From: Ciona savignyi
Lineage: Eukaryota > Chordata > Ascidiacea > Phlebobranchia > Cionidae
Length of the DNA: 64,000 nt
Assembly (NCBI GenBank): GCA_000149265.1
Contig: CH003428.1
Span: 171,723-235,722 of the forward strand
Direction of reading: 5' to 3'
The translations under genes and the position numbers were made by a program. How positions within the stretch are numbered: the first letter of the stretch is position 1; the number at the start of each line of letters is the position of its first letter. This document shows, piece by piece, positions 49,563 to 62,400 of this stretch. Under the pieces are notes generated by a model, which was not told the DNA's origin, did no database searches, and was given only the letters and a program-made list of their open reading frames with translations.

Positions 49563-51695
49563 CTGTCTAATGCAGATGGCTAGTGCTGGTCACTAGATGC
49601 AGCTCGGGAGGTGCAAGTGTCGGCGCTGTCATGCTGCGATAACTCCTCTGCGGAGCTGTATAGTAACAGCGTGCTCAAATATATTGTGGCACATTTAAAC
49701 TCAAGTTATACACAAAATATAGTATACCTTTTTGTTTTAAAAACATAACATACAGTATAAAAGATATAAGGCAGTTACAACAAATGTGATAGTTCGTGTA
49801 ATGCGTTTAAAGTTTAAACTTTAAAAACAAAGATCAGCATATATCAAGTACATTTTTAAGGTGTGACAGAAGTAACCTCTCTCCTTCTTTTTTCTCCCCT
49901 CTCTCTTATACTCTTGTACTCTCTCGTTCTCTTCCGTTTTTTTCTTATCCTCCCTTCTCTCTCTCTCTCTCTCTCCTCTTCTCTATGTGGTCAAACGCTT
50001 GTTTACTTAACTGATGTTTTTGTTGAAATATTTTCACCGAATTTTTTTTTAGTATTATGTCGTTGTGTGTTTTTTAATCCCACGTATTTGACTAATCATG
50101 CACAGCTCCAAAGTGTAAATATATTTCTATGTCTGTTAATTGTAATCCACAAATTTTCCCGTATAGGTAGCTCAGCTGGCCATGCTTTATATACACAGCA
50201 ATACATGCTCAGTGTAATATAGCTAAATGGAGATTTGTGCACGATACGTCTATCGCATTTTTAAGCTGTTATCAAGCTTATTCTTAAATTTGATTATTTA
50301 TTACCCCATGATTTGCTGACCCAAGAATTACATGCTTTATAATAAAAATAAAACGACATATTGTGTACTTATACATTGTACGATTTCCGTTATTCGTTTC
50401 TTTTTTTAAATAGAAATAACCACGAGTATAGCAAAACGCGATAAATAACACGTCAATAAAAACAAATTATGTTTGTGCACAACCTCAATATAAACATTAT
50501 AGGCCCTTTTTCCCATTACCTGACATGACTTGCCTATGTATGTGCTGTATGTGCAACGATTTCCTGCCAACCGGCACTCGATTTTAGCTCCGAAAATCCA
50601 ATGAATAATTGATTTTCCATTGCAAAGTAACAGCTGCCGTCTTATCGACCATGCATTCTACCTGTTTTTCTATACTTATTTGGGCTCCTTTGCGATTTGC
50701 TTGATATATTTGGTTTAACTGTTATTTGAAAAGTTTTTGTTTAGGATCACGGAAGTTTTTAATATAGTTTAAATAAGGCAGTAATGAAGGCTATGTATAC
50801 ATAGTTATATTCAACCTTAATCATTCGTCGCCTATATTTTCCTTAAATTAAAGCCAAAAAATAATTTCGGATAAGCTCAGGGACAATACGCCGGATTTAG
50901 TAGCGCAAACGCGGTGTTTGTTGCAACAAACCCTAACTTATATTTATCAGCATTAATAATAGTCGTGCAGGAAGTTAAAGCAGGGTTTAACCAGTGTATG
51001 TTTGGAACCGACAATTGAATGACTTACGTCACTTGGCTTCCTGTAGTGCAATCGAGAAAGCTACTGTCTCTTTGTGTTTGTTAAACCACTTAGGAAACAA
51101 TGATATGCGCGCTTAGTGAAGGATGTATATTATATCGCGTTGTAATTTGTAAAAGTGTGGTAGGGTTGTTCATGAGAAATCGGAACGCACTCGCTTGTTT
51201 CATTTTGTCAGCAGTAGGTAATTAAAATTACTAGTAGCAAGCAATGTAGGTAATTACAATTACCAAGGCTGCACGAGTACCCGACTATTATGCCGAAAAC
51301 GCTTGATTACTCTGCCTGATCATCAGTACAGTGTTCAGAGGTAAACGGTCAAAACGAGTCCGTTGATTCAACTCACCGAGGGATTTCCACAGGCTTCGCA
51401 GGAGAAGCATAGTGGTATCTGGGGCAGTCGATATTATCGTGGTGTAGTAGACACACGTTAGGGACGATCTACGGTTACAAAAACGAAAAACAAAAACAGT
51501 AGGTTGTGATTTTGCTTGGTTATCCTTTATCCAAACAAGTACATGATAAAGCAATAATTTTATTTAAAACAAGTAAAGTTCCACAGAAACTATCCAGAAT
51601 CAGAATTAATTTGTTAGGAGTATGTTACTTGAAGATAAGACATGTTAGCGTAAGCAGATATCCATCTGTATCTGCATAGCAAACACTGTGAGGAC
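49563..51695. other. Intergenic region before the semaphorin gene
   Basis: No gene seen. It contains a CT-rich simple sequence (listed separately) and, near 51217-51266, two TAATTA-like inverted motifs. The semaphorin promoter should lie here; no clear TATA box was found close to the start codon. Confidence 0.5.
49878..49990 (+). repeat. CT-rich simple sequence
   Basis: About 110 bases almost entirely pyrimidine on the + strand, including (CT)n runs near 49957-49975. The open frame across it (49863-50222) codes a Leu/Ser-rich translation of the repeat and is rejected as a gene. Confidence 0.9.
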
Positions 51696-54600
51696 ATGGA
51701 CATATTGCTGAACAAAGTGGTCCTTTCATTATTACTGGTTTATGCTGTAATAGCCGCTTCAGTTGCTTTTCCACAAGACATCGAACCTAAACGACAGTTT
51801 GATGTGAAAGGTTTGTTGTTGTAACTTATGTGGTATAGTATGTTAAAACAGTGTCGTTTTGTTTATGTGCAGCAACGTCGCAATTTCCGGTGTTCGTTGG
51901 AAAAGGTCCAGGTGGCAATGCAGGCGATTTAAGCGATGTTCAGCAAGTCACTGTAATTGAGGATAAGGTTATCATATCAGCCAGGTACGAGTACATTTTG
52001 TATCTGAATCTACGAATGCATACAATTTGTAACAGTTAAGTGTTATCATTGGCCATGCTTAGAGCGGAAACGGTAAACAGGCGGAAGTAATACATTGCAT
52101 CATAACACGCGTAGCATAATTCCAACTCCCATACAGCCGTGTTTTGTGTCATGCAAGTTTTTTTGTCTTCAACAAGAGTTTATGGTAAAATAAGTTGATC
52201 TGGAATATATATATATCCAGTAACAATCCATGGTTATATATATCCAGTAACAACCCATGTATATATATATATCTGTTATAAATTATCTTTGCGCATATAC
52301 ATTATGTGATGTCCCGATTTAGTTCTCTGATCGATAAACATTTTCTTTCAATCACTTTTGGTATTGTAATGCCCCCAAGAGACTCGATCGATTTAAGTTA
52401 CAAAACCTTTAATTAACTATCGCAGTCAACATATGGTCGGTGGTGCATTCGAATTATACACGCACGAAAACGCATTTCCCTATATTAGATTATATTGTTC
52501 TTCTTATAATAGCGTTTCAAATTTTAAATCATATAGTTCCGCTGCCTACCTTACACATTTAACACATACACGCAGCATATTGTACCTACAAACAAACACC
52601 CTCGTCTTAAACATATTTATTTTTATTTTTACAGAAATTCGATATACCTTTTTGAACCTCAATCTTTTAATCACACTGGAAGTCAGATATCATTTAAACA
52701 GGTCAGTGCCAATTCCTAATACGTTATCACAAGTCTAATACAGCCAAACTTTTAATTTAATTTATCATCTGGCTATATCTTATACATAGTAAAATCAATA
52801 TATTACTCTGTTTTTTTATTTATATTTGTGCACTGATTTAAACGATTGGCTTGTATATATATCAGGGTTAAAATATTGTAAAAGTAATATTTAAACAAAA
52901 TTAATAATGGTAAAATATGTTTTATTCGTTGGTTATATTTGGATGGAAAGACGATGACCTAACACGAAAGGTTATCATTTACCGGGCTTTTAACCGGTTT
53001 GAAGTCTATACTAAATCCAATAGACCCAACTGGGCAGTTTATTAGAGCTATAGGAAGGTAATCAAACTTCTACTACTGTTTTAGGTTGTAAGGTGGTATC
53101 CCCAAAACGATACCAGGTGCCACCAGAAAACGGAAGATATTCGAAACTGTCAAAATTATATAAGGGTGGTGACGCCAATCTCAGCCAACTCTGTCCTTGT
53201 GTGCGGTACAAATTCTGCTAAGCCAACCTGCCGGGAATACCGGGTAATTTCATTTTAAAGTTGCTCTTTAGCCTGGTGCTCGGATTAATCATAATTTTTT
53301 AGCTCTATCATACCTTTAATTAAGGAGTAGTGCTTTTTAAATACGGCCGCAAATAATGGCACATAATTTTATTGACTAAATTGATAAGAATAGTTCATTT
53401 TCAGTGGTACGACGGTACATTTAATCAAAGGTATGACGAAATACCTGGGATTGAAAGATTTAAGGTCCCCTACGATGATTCAACACAATTCTCTTACTTA
53501 TACTCGGGTAAGCATTTTTTGGTAATATGTGACGTTTTTGGTAGGTTTTATCATACGATACGTTAATTTTGTGCCATGCCAGCAAGTTTGCCTCGTAACA
53601 TCTGCTAATCATATTGCGATGCTATTCTTGCAAACATCTATTTTCCAGGAGGCTATATCTTCTCTGCTCTTCGGATTGATCTTCTTCGATCCAACCCGTC
53701 CGTCGCTCGGAGTCCAGTGACTGATTCAAATAACCCGTTCACCGGATCTTCATCACTTGTTGGGAGCAACACCCCCCTGCCGAGGCTTACGACTGATGAG
53801 TCGATTAGGTCTTTGAGAGATCCTCAATTCGTCGGGATGGTGGATACGATGGAGAAGATATTTCTATTTTTCCGCGAAGAAGCGATTGAGGCATCGGATG
53901 ACACGGATAAAGTAAGACTTTACTGCATTAAATATAACAATTATTCTCTTGTCATAATGGAATATATAAATGTAATTGACAATATGGTCTCATTTTTAAA
54001 TTAAGTTTTTTTGGTTTATAATGTATTTTTACGCAGTGTATAATGTCATTAGCTTGTACGCGTAATTTTATATTGTAGTATTTTACTTGTACCCATCTAC
54101 ATTTGACTTTCATAGACAATATACACCATCACAGGTTGTTTATTCAAGAGTAGCTCAAGTCTGTAAAAACGACGAAGGCGGAACGTCTAGTTTATTGCGC
54201 AACAAATGGACTTCCTTTTTCAAAGCCAGGTATGAAATATTTAGTAGCTGGCATACTGCGCTTGCATTATTCATTCATGACTGCTGCTGTTGTGCGCTGT
54301 AATTAAGTTGCACATGGGAGTATATAGTCCTCAAGCTGTGCCTCGTTCCCCTTGCGACTGTTCTTTGAATTATAGATTGATGGATTTTCCAGCCGAAAGT
54401 CGATTTGAATTCTAGGGATTTCCTCATTGAAACGTGTTCTTAGGTTGAATTGCTCCATACCAGGAGATCGACCTTTTTACTTCAATGAAATACAACACGT
54501 CACTCAACCGATCGATTTAAACGGAAAGATGACGATCTTTGCAACCATGACAACACCAGAGTAAGCACTATAAACCACGATCTGCTGTAATTTATAACTA

Positions 54601-57600
54601 ATTTTAACATTGAATGTCTAGTATAAGAGCAAAAACCACAAATTACGTTCTTCGGGCGAATCCCTTAGTTTGTATTATCTTGAACCCGGGGTATTAGTAG
54701 GTTATACTAAAACTATAGCAATAAACATAGTGTAAAAAATAATTACATTACCTTGGTATCCTAGTATGGATACAACAGTGTTCGGAATTATTGTTTTTAT
54801 AACCCCCCTTTGCACTTTCCGAGGTAAATATAAGTATATTTTCATATTTTACGTATATACTTCTATAATATCTATATGGTTGGTAATTACAAATACCATA
54901 TTGGATTTACAGCAAGCCAAACGGTGGATTTGATTGATTTTAATTATCCATAACAACACAGCCAACTAGTTTTTATGCGAAACTGTAAATACAGAAACAG
55001 CATTCCTGGTTCGGCAGTCTGTGCTTACACAATGTACAGCATAGCGACAGCAATGGCTGGGAATTTTAAGGAGCACAGCAGGACGTCCGGCTGCTGGAAC
55101 AAAAACTCACCTAACACTCCTAGACCTCATCCTGCTCTGTGCAAGTCGCAACGTTAGTAGTTTCGTCAACTAAAACTGTTTGCTTTACAACTGAAAACGA
55201 TCTTTATTTCAGCTGTTCGTGTCCCGGTGGAACTGAAGTTTATAAAAGAACACACAATTATGTCTGAATCAGTTCAACCGCTGGGTGGCGGTGCGTTCTT
55301 TACTCGGACCCAATCCCAAGCGCGTTTCACCGTAGTAGCTGCAGACACCAAGCTAGATCTTCCCAATATAAGTAATGCCAGCATGATTTATATCGGTGAG
55401 TAGATACTTTTGTGCTGGTTTTCGAGATTTTATTTATAAAGATGGTTATGTCTTGAAACCTTGTCACTTTAAGTAATCTAAACAAGGGTTTTCCCCAATT
55501 TAGGTACCGACCAAGGAACTGTATTAAAGGTGGTAACATTTGGCTTGGAATCTTCTCGCTTGCGGAAAACCCATTTTTTGGAGGAATTGTTTGTATATAG
55601 AGCTAGCGTTTGTCAAAAGGAAGGAACTCAAGCTAAGGATTCGACTAACAACGGAATGAACAACAACGCAAGAAACCCAAAACAAGTTCTCAGCATAACA
55701 ATGATTCCAGGAAATGACGTTATTCTAGTTGCATTCCAACATTGCGTAATATCAGTTCCAAAACAACTCTGCAAATCATACACTTGCAAAGGGTAAGATG
55801 TTTAAAATGGTAATAGGATTAAAAAACATATGACCGGAATTCACATCAGACAATAAATTTCCCTCTCAAATAACTCTAGATACTAAACAAATGACCAACT
55901 GTTTTGTAGGACCTGTATTTTGTCTTTGAATGATGTTGCCACCTTAGTCAGTTTCAGTCGTAAAACGGTTAACACACGTCGTAAAAGACTAACGAATAAA
56001 ACCTATTAAAATTTATTCATCTTACCCAACAGCTTGTCATAACTTAAAGCTAACTTGGCGGCGTAGGCACGAGGTAGTTTGAAACGCCATTATATGTGTC
56101 CCACCCACGCGGATAAACAGACGTATTACGTATATTCCCTCTTATTCCATTCCAAATTTTCAGCTCGTGCATTCAGTCCGGCAATCCTTACTGTGGTTGG
56201 AGAAATGGCGAATGTATAGCTCTTACAGCTGACTCATTGAACGACTTTGAACAGGATTTGTTTTCGACCAGGACCGATCTATCGGATTGTGATCAAGGTG
56301 ACCATACAAAATTATGTTCCAAGTTTATACTTGCCAGGAAAATGCTATTCTATTAGGAGTTTGGTTTAGTTATGTTAATTACCGTTGCTAAATGTCTGTT
56401 GGCTGACTGCTACCGAACGTAATCTGATAATTACACAACATAAAAATGTTGAAAATGTTGTTACAAAATGTACGTGCTTAGATCTCGTTCAATGAAAGCA
56501 GACCTTAGTGGATTAAACCCTTGTGGCCTGTCACAACATAAAGTACAATATTTATTATAATGTGTCACGGTATAGTTCAAAAGGTTTCCGGCAACATATT
56601 TATATATTGTTTTTATATTTCCAGACCTTAATGCAAGCCTTAACATCGGAGATTGCTGTGTGGGTACTGCTGGCGCTGTGCTGCCTCTGGTGGTTGGTTT
56701 AGTGAGCGTGTTCACCTTCGTCCTTCTCATCTATTTAATCTTTGCGAAATGCAAAGGAAACCGACGCCTGTAAGTTTCAATATGCATGCTCCTGAATCCT
56801 TTGAACAGCGAGTAGTCATTGCGGTTTTATTTTGTCAGTAATTATATCTTAGTAAACCTATTTTGATAACAATATTAAGTGTCATTCAAAATTCTTAATT
56901 GCAGACGTCGAACACGAAGGAATTGTACTACTTCACTATGTCAAACAAGAAACGGGGAGTCATCCAAGGTAATAATTGATTTAAATATTTTAATCCGATT
57001 TTCCCCTAAAACATGATATTTGTGTTAAAGGACCATGCGGGACAAGAAACACGAAGTCGACGATTTTTCCAGAGGAAATCGAAGAAGGACTATCCACCTC
57101 GCGTCTCCATTGAACCATCTTCCGCTGGCACTCGTCCTTCACTGCGTAGCAACGATTCTGTCTTTGAAGGAACCCATGAACCCTTGAACAACGCAGCTAA
57201 TGCTTACCCAAACCCTGAATATAGTAATCTTCATATAGTAGAGAACTTAACCCGCACCGGGCAAGACAGCGAAGGGGAGAGCGCGTGGAGCGAGGATCAT
57301 TTTGAAAGTGACAACCCTACTTCAAGTCAATTAGCTTCGCCGACAACGAACCAAGTAACTTCAAACTCGCAGTATAACATGAACAACAACCGGGCGATCG
57401 GCGTAGCACATATGATGAATCGAAAATCAAGCGGACGAATATCACAAGTTGTCCGCCCTACTTTTATATCAAAACCAAGGGTTAAAATGGGCTCCCATCA
57501 CCATGGAACTGAAGGTTATGGTTCAACCAACGAGCAGCAACATCCCCGACGATCATCCACTCCACCACGGATTGTCACCAACCCAAATTACTTGCCAATC

Positions 57601-58764
57601 TCTCCATTTGTAAAGCGCACAACCGTCCCGGACCTGTATGACAACCACAACTTCCTTCCTCCAGATGAACATGATTATGAGAATATAGAAGGTTCGACGA
57701 TTCAAAGAGATGACTTCCCGCCACCACCCCCGTGCGCTCGCTCCCCAACAACTGCTGAAGTGACCTCCCCCTCAGCGATGAAAACGTTCAACACTTTGCC
57801 TATTTCCAGTTCATGGTTTCCATCGCCTCCGGAAGTGAATGAAACTTCGATGGCGAAGCGTCGACCATCTGAACTGAGAGAAACTACTCCATTGACGCAG
57901 ACGCATAAATTACCTGCTTCGGAACGAGCGCATGTAATCTCTTCCTCTACTTCCGGAGATTCTACCAGCAGTGGATTTGTGAGTTCTTCCTTTAGTTCCC
58001 CACCGTCGAGTTTAAAAGAGAAACCAGGATCATCAAGGAAAGCTTTTATCGTAGCTAAAGGAATTCTTACAGCACAGAGCTTTGTTTCCAGCAAAGGTTC
58101 AAAAAAGTCACGAAAAGATAGTGTATTTGCGCTAGAGGAAACCGAAGCAGAAAACGCTGACGCATCGTCTCAAAGTTTGGAACACGATGAGGATAATTAC
58201 ATCAACAACTTCCGAAGCCCGGAGTTTAACGATGGGAGTTCGGAAGAAGGATTCAGTGAGAATTCTCCCACTACACCAAGCGATAGGTTGACACCTTCCC
58301 CAGCTAAAAGTAAACCCAAAAAGTGTAACCGACTTTTTAAACTGAAAAAGAACAAGAGAAACAAAAAAGATAAGAATCAAGGAATGCTTATGCCGGATGT
58401 TGAAACGTTTATCAGTCCTGCCTATGATGAAGATCCGGTTATTCCTACTGTCGTGGGCTGGAAGGAAATCGAGTACTCGTCACCAGCTGCAAATTATGAA
58501 CACGACAACCGAGACGCCACCAACTCGTCGTTCCAATCACCTGAAGAAAATGACAGATCAAAATTCAATGCTCGGTCCTTTGATGACTCGTACCTGCCCA
58601 GAGATTCGAACTTGCCACCCTCCCAACCGTACGCATTCTATACGATGCGTCCAAAACACCGAATGCGACAAAGCATGCCGAAAATGCGTAACACTGACAA
58701 ATCATGGGCAAGAACCAATAATCCATTACCAGTTCCAACGCCGGCAGTTCCAGATGTTATTTAA
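51696..58764 (+). CDS. Transmembrane semaphorin, class 6/1 (sema-PSI-TM)
   Basis: Axon guidance ligand or receptor of the plexin system at the cell surface. Exons: 51696-51810, 51873-51984, 52635-52701, 53085-53243, 53405-53507, 53649-53911, 54135-54229, 54444-54560, 54995-55152, 55213-55395, 55504-55792, 56164-56297, 56625-56769, 56905-56968, 57031-58764; they join in frame to 1245 residues. A signal peptide is followed by a sema domain ([55 protein letters not shown]), a PSI domain ([11 protein letters not shown], about 553-598), one TM helix (about 612-638) and a cytosolic tail of about 605 residues, mostly one exon. There is no Ig, TSR or Sema-C-terminal basic domain, which points to class 6 (vertebrate) or class 1 (invertebrate). 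Exon 6 carries an extra Ser/Pro/Asn loop of about 25 residues in the sema domain. The tail has DDFPPPPPC at about 895-903, a Lys-rich stretch and many Ser/Pro sites. Confidence 0.95.
52208..52282 (+). repeat. AT-rich tandem repeat in semaphorin intron 2
   Basis: Two copies of a unit containing ATATATATCCAGTAACAA followed by CCATG, merging into a TA microsatellite. Confidence 0.7.
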
Positions 58765-59425
58765 TCCAAAATATTATTATTTTTATATTGTATATAGTCC
58801 TGTAATTATTCTTCATTGAACAAATACGTCGTATGTCGAACATTTACGATCCAATTCACATTTTTACCGCAAAGCAGTGTTATTTGTAAATATAAAGAGT
58901 TTTATGTGCCGTGTTATATAGAGACATTCAAGTGCATGATATATTGCATCATACTATTGCTGCGCCCAGGCACCGAATCACTGTACAATTTCGAGTTGAT
59001 TTTCATGTTGTAGTTAGTCGTTTTAGCATGTAGTATGTTGTACATTTTTATGATTATTTTTTGTACTTTGCACTGTCGTGTACATATACTAAACGTTATA
59101 CTTGCAGCGAACTTTAGCGGACCAACAAAGCGGTAATAACCGTGCAGCATGTACATTTTGTATATAGTTTTATGTTGTCTTGTATCTTATTAATATCCAG
59201 ACGTCTTAGCGGTATCAATCGAATTACTTTGAACTAACCGAATAATGTATACCTTTATTTTATACACGTTGATACAAGCGTTATCTCCTGTGTAATTCGA
59301 GTAAAACGAACATACTTCTACGCTTTCCAGCACTTTTAGTGCAATAATTGTTGATCATGTATGCGCACATTGCTTAATGAAACATTTCTAGTTCTGTTTT
59401 ATATCTCTGTGTACCGTTTAAAGAA

Positions 59426-59431
59426 AATAAA
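59426..59431 (+). terminator. Semaphorin polyadenylation signal
   Basis: AATAAA about 660 bases after the stop codon. No earlier canonical signal was found, so the 3' UTR would be about 680 bases. Confidence 0.6.
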
Positions 59432-62400
59432 TCGAAATCACACAATCGAAAAGTAGTTGTTGAAAAACTCAGAACAGCGATTATTAAAATTAGATTATTA
59501 ATTAAATTATTTTACGCAATTTGAAATGCCTAATATTAGTAGTTGAACTGTCGAGCTATACCTTATTGGCGCGCTTTTTGACATTCTTCAATACCCTGTC
59601 GTCTAGACTCTTCTAAGAGTATTCCTTTTTTTCTGACTATTCCAATGAGATCTTGAACACATTTTTGCAAATACCAGCATCTATTGTAGTTGTGGTGGTT
59701 TATTTCAAATATTTTAAGTCTCGCGTACACGTTTTCAATTGAAAAGAATGTTGAGGTCTGCTGGTATATTAATGCAGCGAAGATAGTGGCATGGAAGAAC
59801 CGGTTGCGCGCAGATGTCGCTCGGAATGCACAAGACAGCATAGAGGGTGCTAGGCGGAATAGCCACTTTAAAATGCTTAATGCGGCCAAGAGCCTACTTA
59901 GCAGCTGTAGAGTACTACAGGTTAGTTGAAAGGCAATTGTGGTAACTGAAGATGAGCCCACCTTACCTTAAGATGACTTTCGCCGTTTAGTAGACATTTC
60001 TGAGCAGTTAAAACGATGTGCTCTGCGATTCGTTAATTCTACAAATCGCCATTTTACGACATATTTTCGGCGGAAACGTATATTTAATCGCTTGCTGCAA
60101 TACTGTCAAAATTCCCCATGATGACATTGCTGGACAGAGTACCGGAATGTTTTGTTCGCCAAAGAGGCGTCAGTTGCGCTGATCAAGCGATCAAATCACC
60201 ATGCGGTTACTGCACGTGTAGTCAACATTTCCCACACGATACCAATTTCAGGCAAATATTCAAAAGTGTGAATCACGACAGGAAATTTTACTCCAAAGTA
60301 GTGACGGTTCTTGGCTGGAATGAATGCCACACGACTAATTAGAAGTAAAAATTTAAATCCTTTATTATCCATGATTTAATTATAAAGCTACAATTTTGTG
60401 TCGTAAGCGAGTAAATTTTCAAATGTAAACAGAAAATGTAACATATTTATCACTGGTAACATATATTGTCAATTTTTTATAATGTGATAATGAAATGTTT
60501 GAGACTATAATTTAAACTTGGTACCTAATTCAACTGGGCAATCGACCTAATAATACGGTCGGCTTTCTATTTTGAGCTGTATCACAGGTTGCCGTTTCCT
60601 TGCGCATTTTGTTCAAGTAAATAAAAATTTACTTTGCTACGATTACCAACCTCAAAATAGCGATAATTTTATTAGCGTGTGCTTCAGAAGGCATTTTAGA
60701 TTGGCTTGGCTTGTGCAATGTAGGAATACTGAAAATAGCTACAAATTTTTAAACATTGAAGTAAGGATTTAAAAAGTTATTAGGAGTAAATATACATTTT
60801 TTAAAAATTTCGGTAAAGAAAAATTAACGCAGGACAACATTTGGCCAAATCACAGTATTATAATAGTATAGCCTAAATAAACGATATGCTTTAAAATTGT
60901 AAGGTATGAAGTCCACTTAGTGCAGCTGGGCGTTAGTTTACTTCGGATAAACGATGGCTATCTAATACACATAGCGCAGTCACGCGATGGTATTGTGTTT
61001 TCAATATCGCTAACAATGATCCAGGTTTCGTTAGTGGCTTCTGCCATAACTTCAACAATAACGAGGCCGGAATGTTTATTAAATGACGGCCATCGATAAC
61101 CCCCTGCTCAGTTTGAGGAATGTATAGTTCTCGGGAATTTTATTCATGGCGTGTCGAAACGTGGACATTTGAATGGAAGGAAGAATGTCCGATATTGCTG
61201 ACACGGTGCAAGAGTGCACAATCAGTGAAGTCACTAACAGTATGAATTTGTATGGTATAGGTTAGGAGAAGGACAAGTGGTGATAAATACACCTTATCCG
61301 AAAGCTTGCATTAGTTACCAGGTGGTTAAAATTATGGTATATAGTCAAGCAATGTGCAATAGGAGTTCTTGAGTCAAAATAGAGTTTTGTACAAACCGTG
61401 GAGAGAGTGATGTCAAATCTCGGTTGTCATTTCTTCACTGAAATGTCAAGTGGCATCGTCGATGTCTATAAATACCGAAGTATAGCAAGCTTCGGACGAG
61501 TATCCCATCTTGAAGTGTTAATTCTGACGTCCGGGGTCAACTAGGGAGTTATACTTTTCGTGCGTCACAGCACTGTCAATTTCAACAGCAACCAACAGTA
61601 TCTCAGGCAATGCATCAATCGACCATGAAGTAGATGTATTGGTTTAGTGTTGATTTCCTCGAGAGTTCAAGCGTGAAAATTATCTTTTTACTAGCCGTTT
61701 GATATAACATATTTTTATACAGAGTTTTGCAATACATGGAATTTATGGGAGGTATTTTTAACACATATTACTTAAGGTTTCCATGCTCATTGTTTTAAGT
61801 ACTTAAGGAATTGTTTGTAACTCTTAGGAAGAAATATTGTTGTGTTACATTCGCGTGTGGTCAGGTGGGTGGCGGCATCGATATATATGTGGCTATATTT
61901 CTCATTCTTGTCCATATAGTTAAACTAAGTTTCTAGATACAGACCCCAGAGAGATCAATTACAATGTTTGTTTAAATACAACTCGATAGAATATATAGTG
62001 TTTCAAGATACAATGAAGTATAATTAATTGGAGTCTGAAAATAGACTTACAACAAATTATTTTTGAATCAAGTATTCTATTGATATATCTATTATAAATT
62101 GATTTGGAGTATTCACCTGAATCACCGAAAACCTATTTGGATGTATCAGTGGTCGGTTTTCCCCTAGCCACCACCACCGGGTACAGACGCATCATTAAAT
62201 TGCCGCATGCGGTGGTAAACGATAATATGAACACCGAATAAGCAAGATGAGATTATGCTGGGCAGCTTGGGCATTTATTACTGCAAATAATGAAAAAGTT
62301 TAATCATCTGCTTTGCCACAAACAATTGGCCTCCAAAGTATTTTCACCTGATTTCACATTCTTTTAATTTCAATTATGCTAATACAGTTATAATACGGCG

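Noticed and set aside
49863-50222. 119-codon frame with Leu/Ser-rich hydrophobic start, resembling a membrane protein
   Set aside because: Its start is the translated CT-rich simple sequence; no splice or family support.
57702-58094. 130-codon minus-strand frame
   Set aside because: Antisense shadow of the large semaphorin tail exon.
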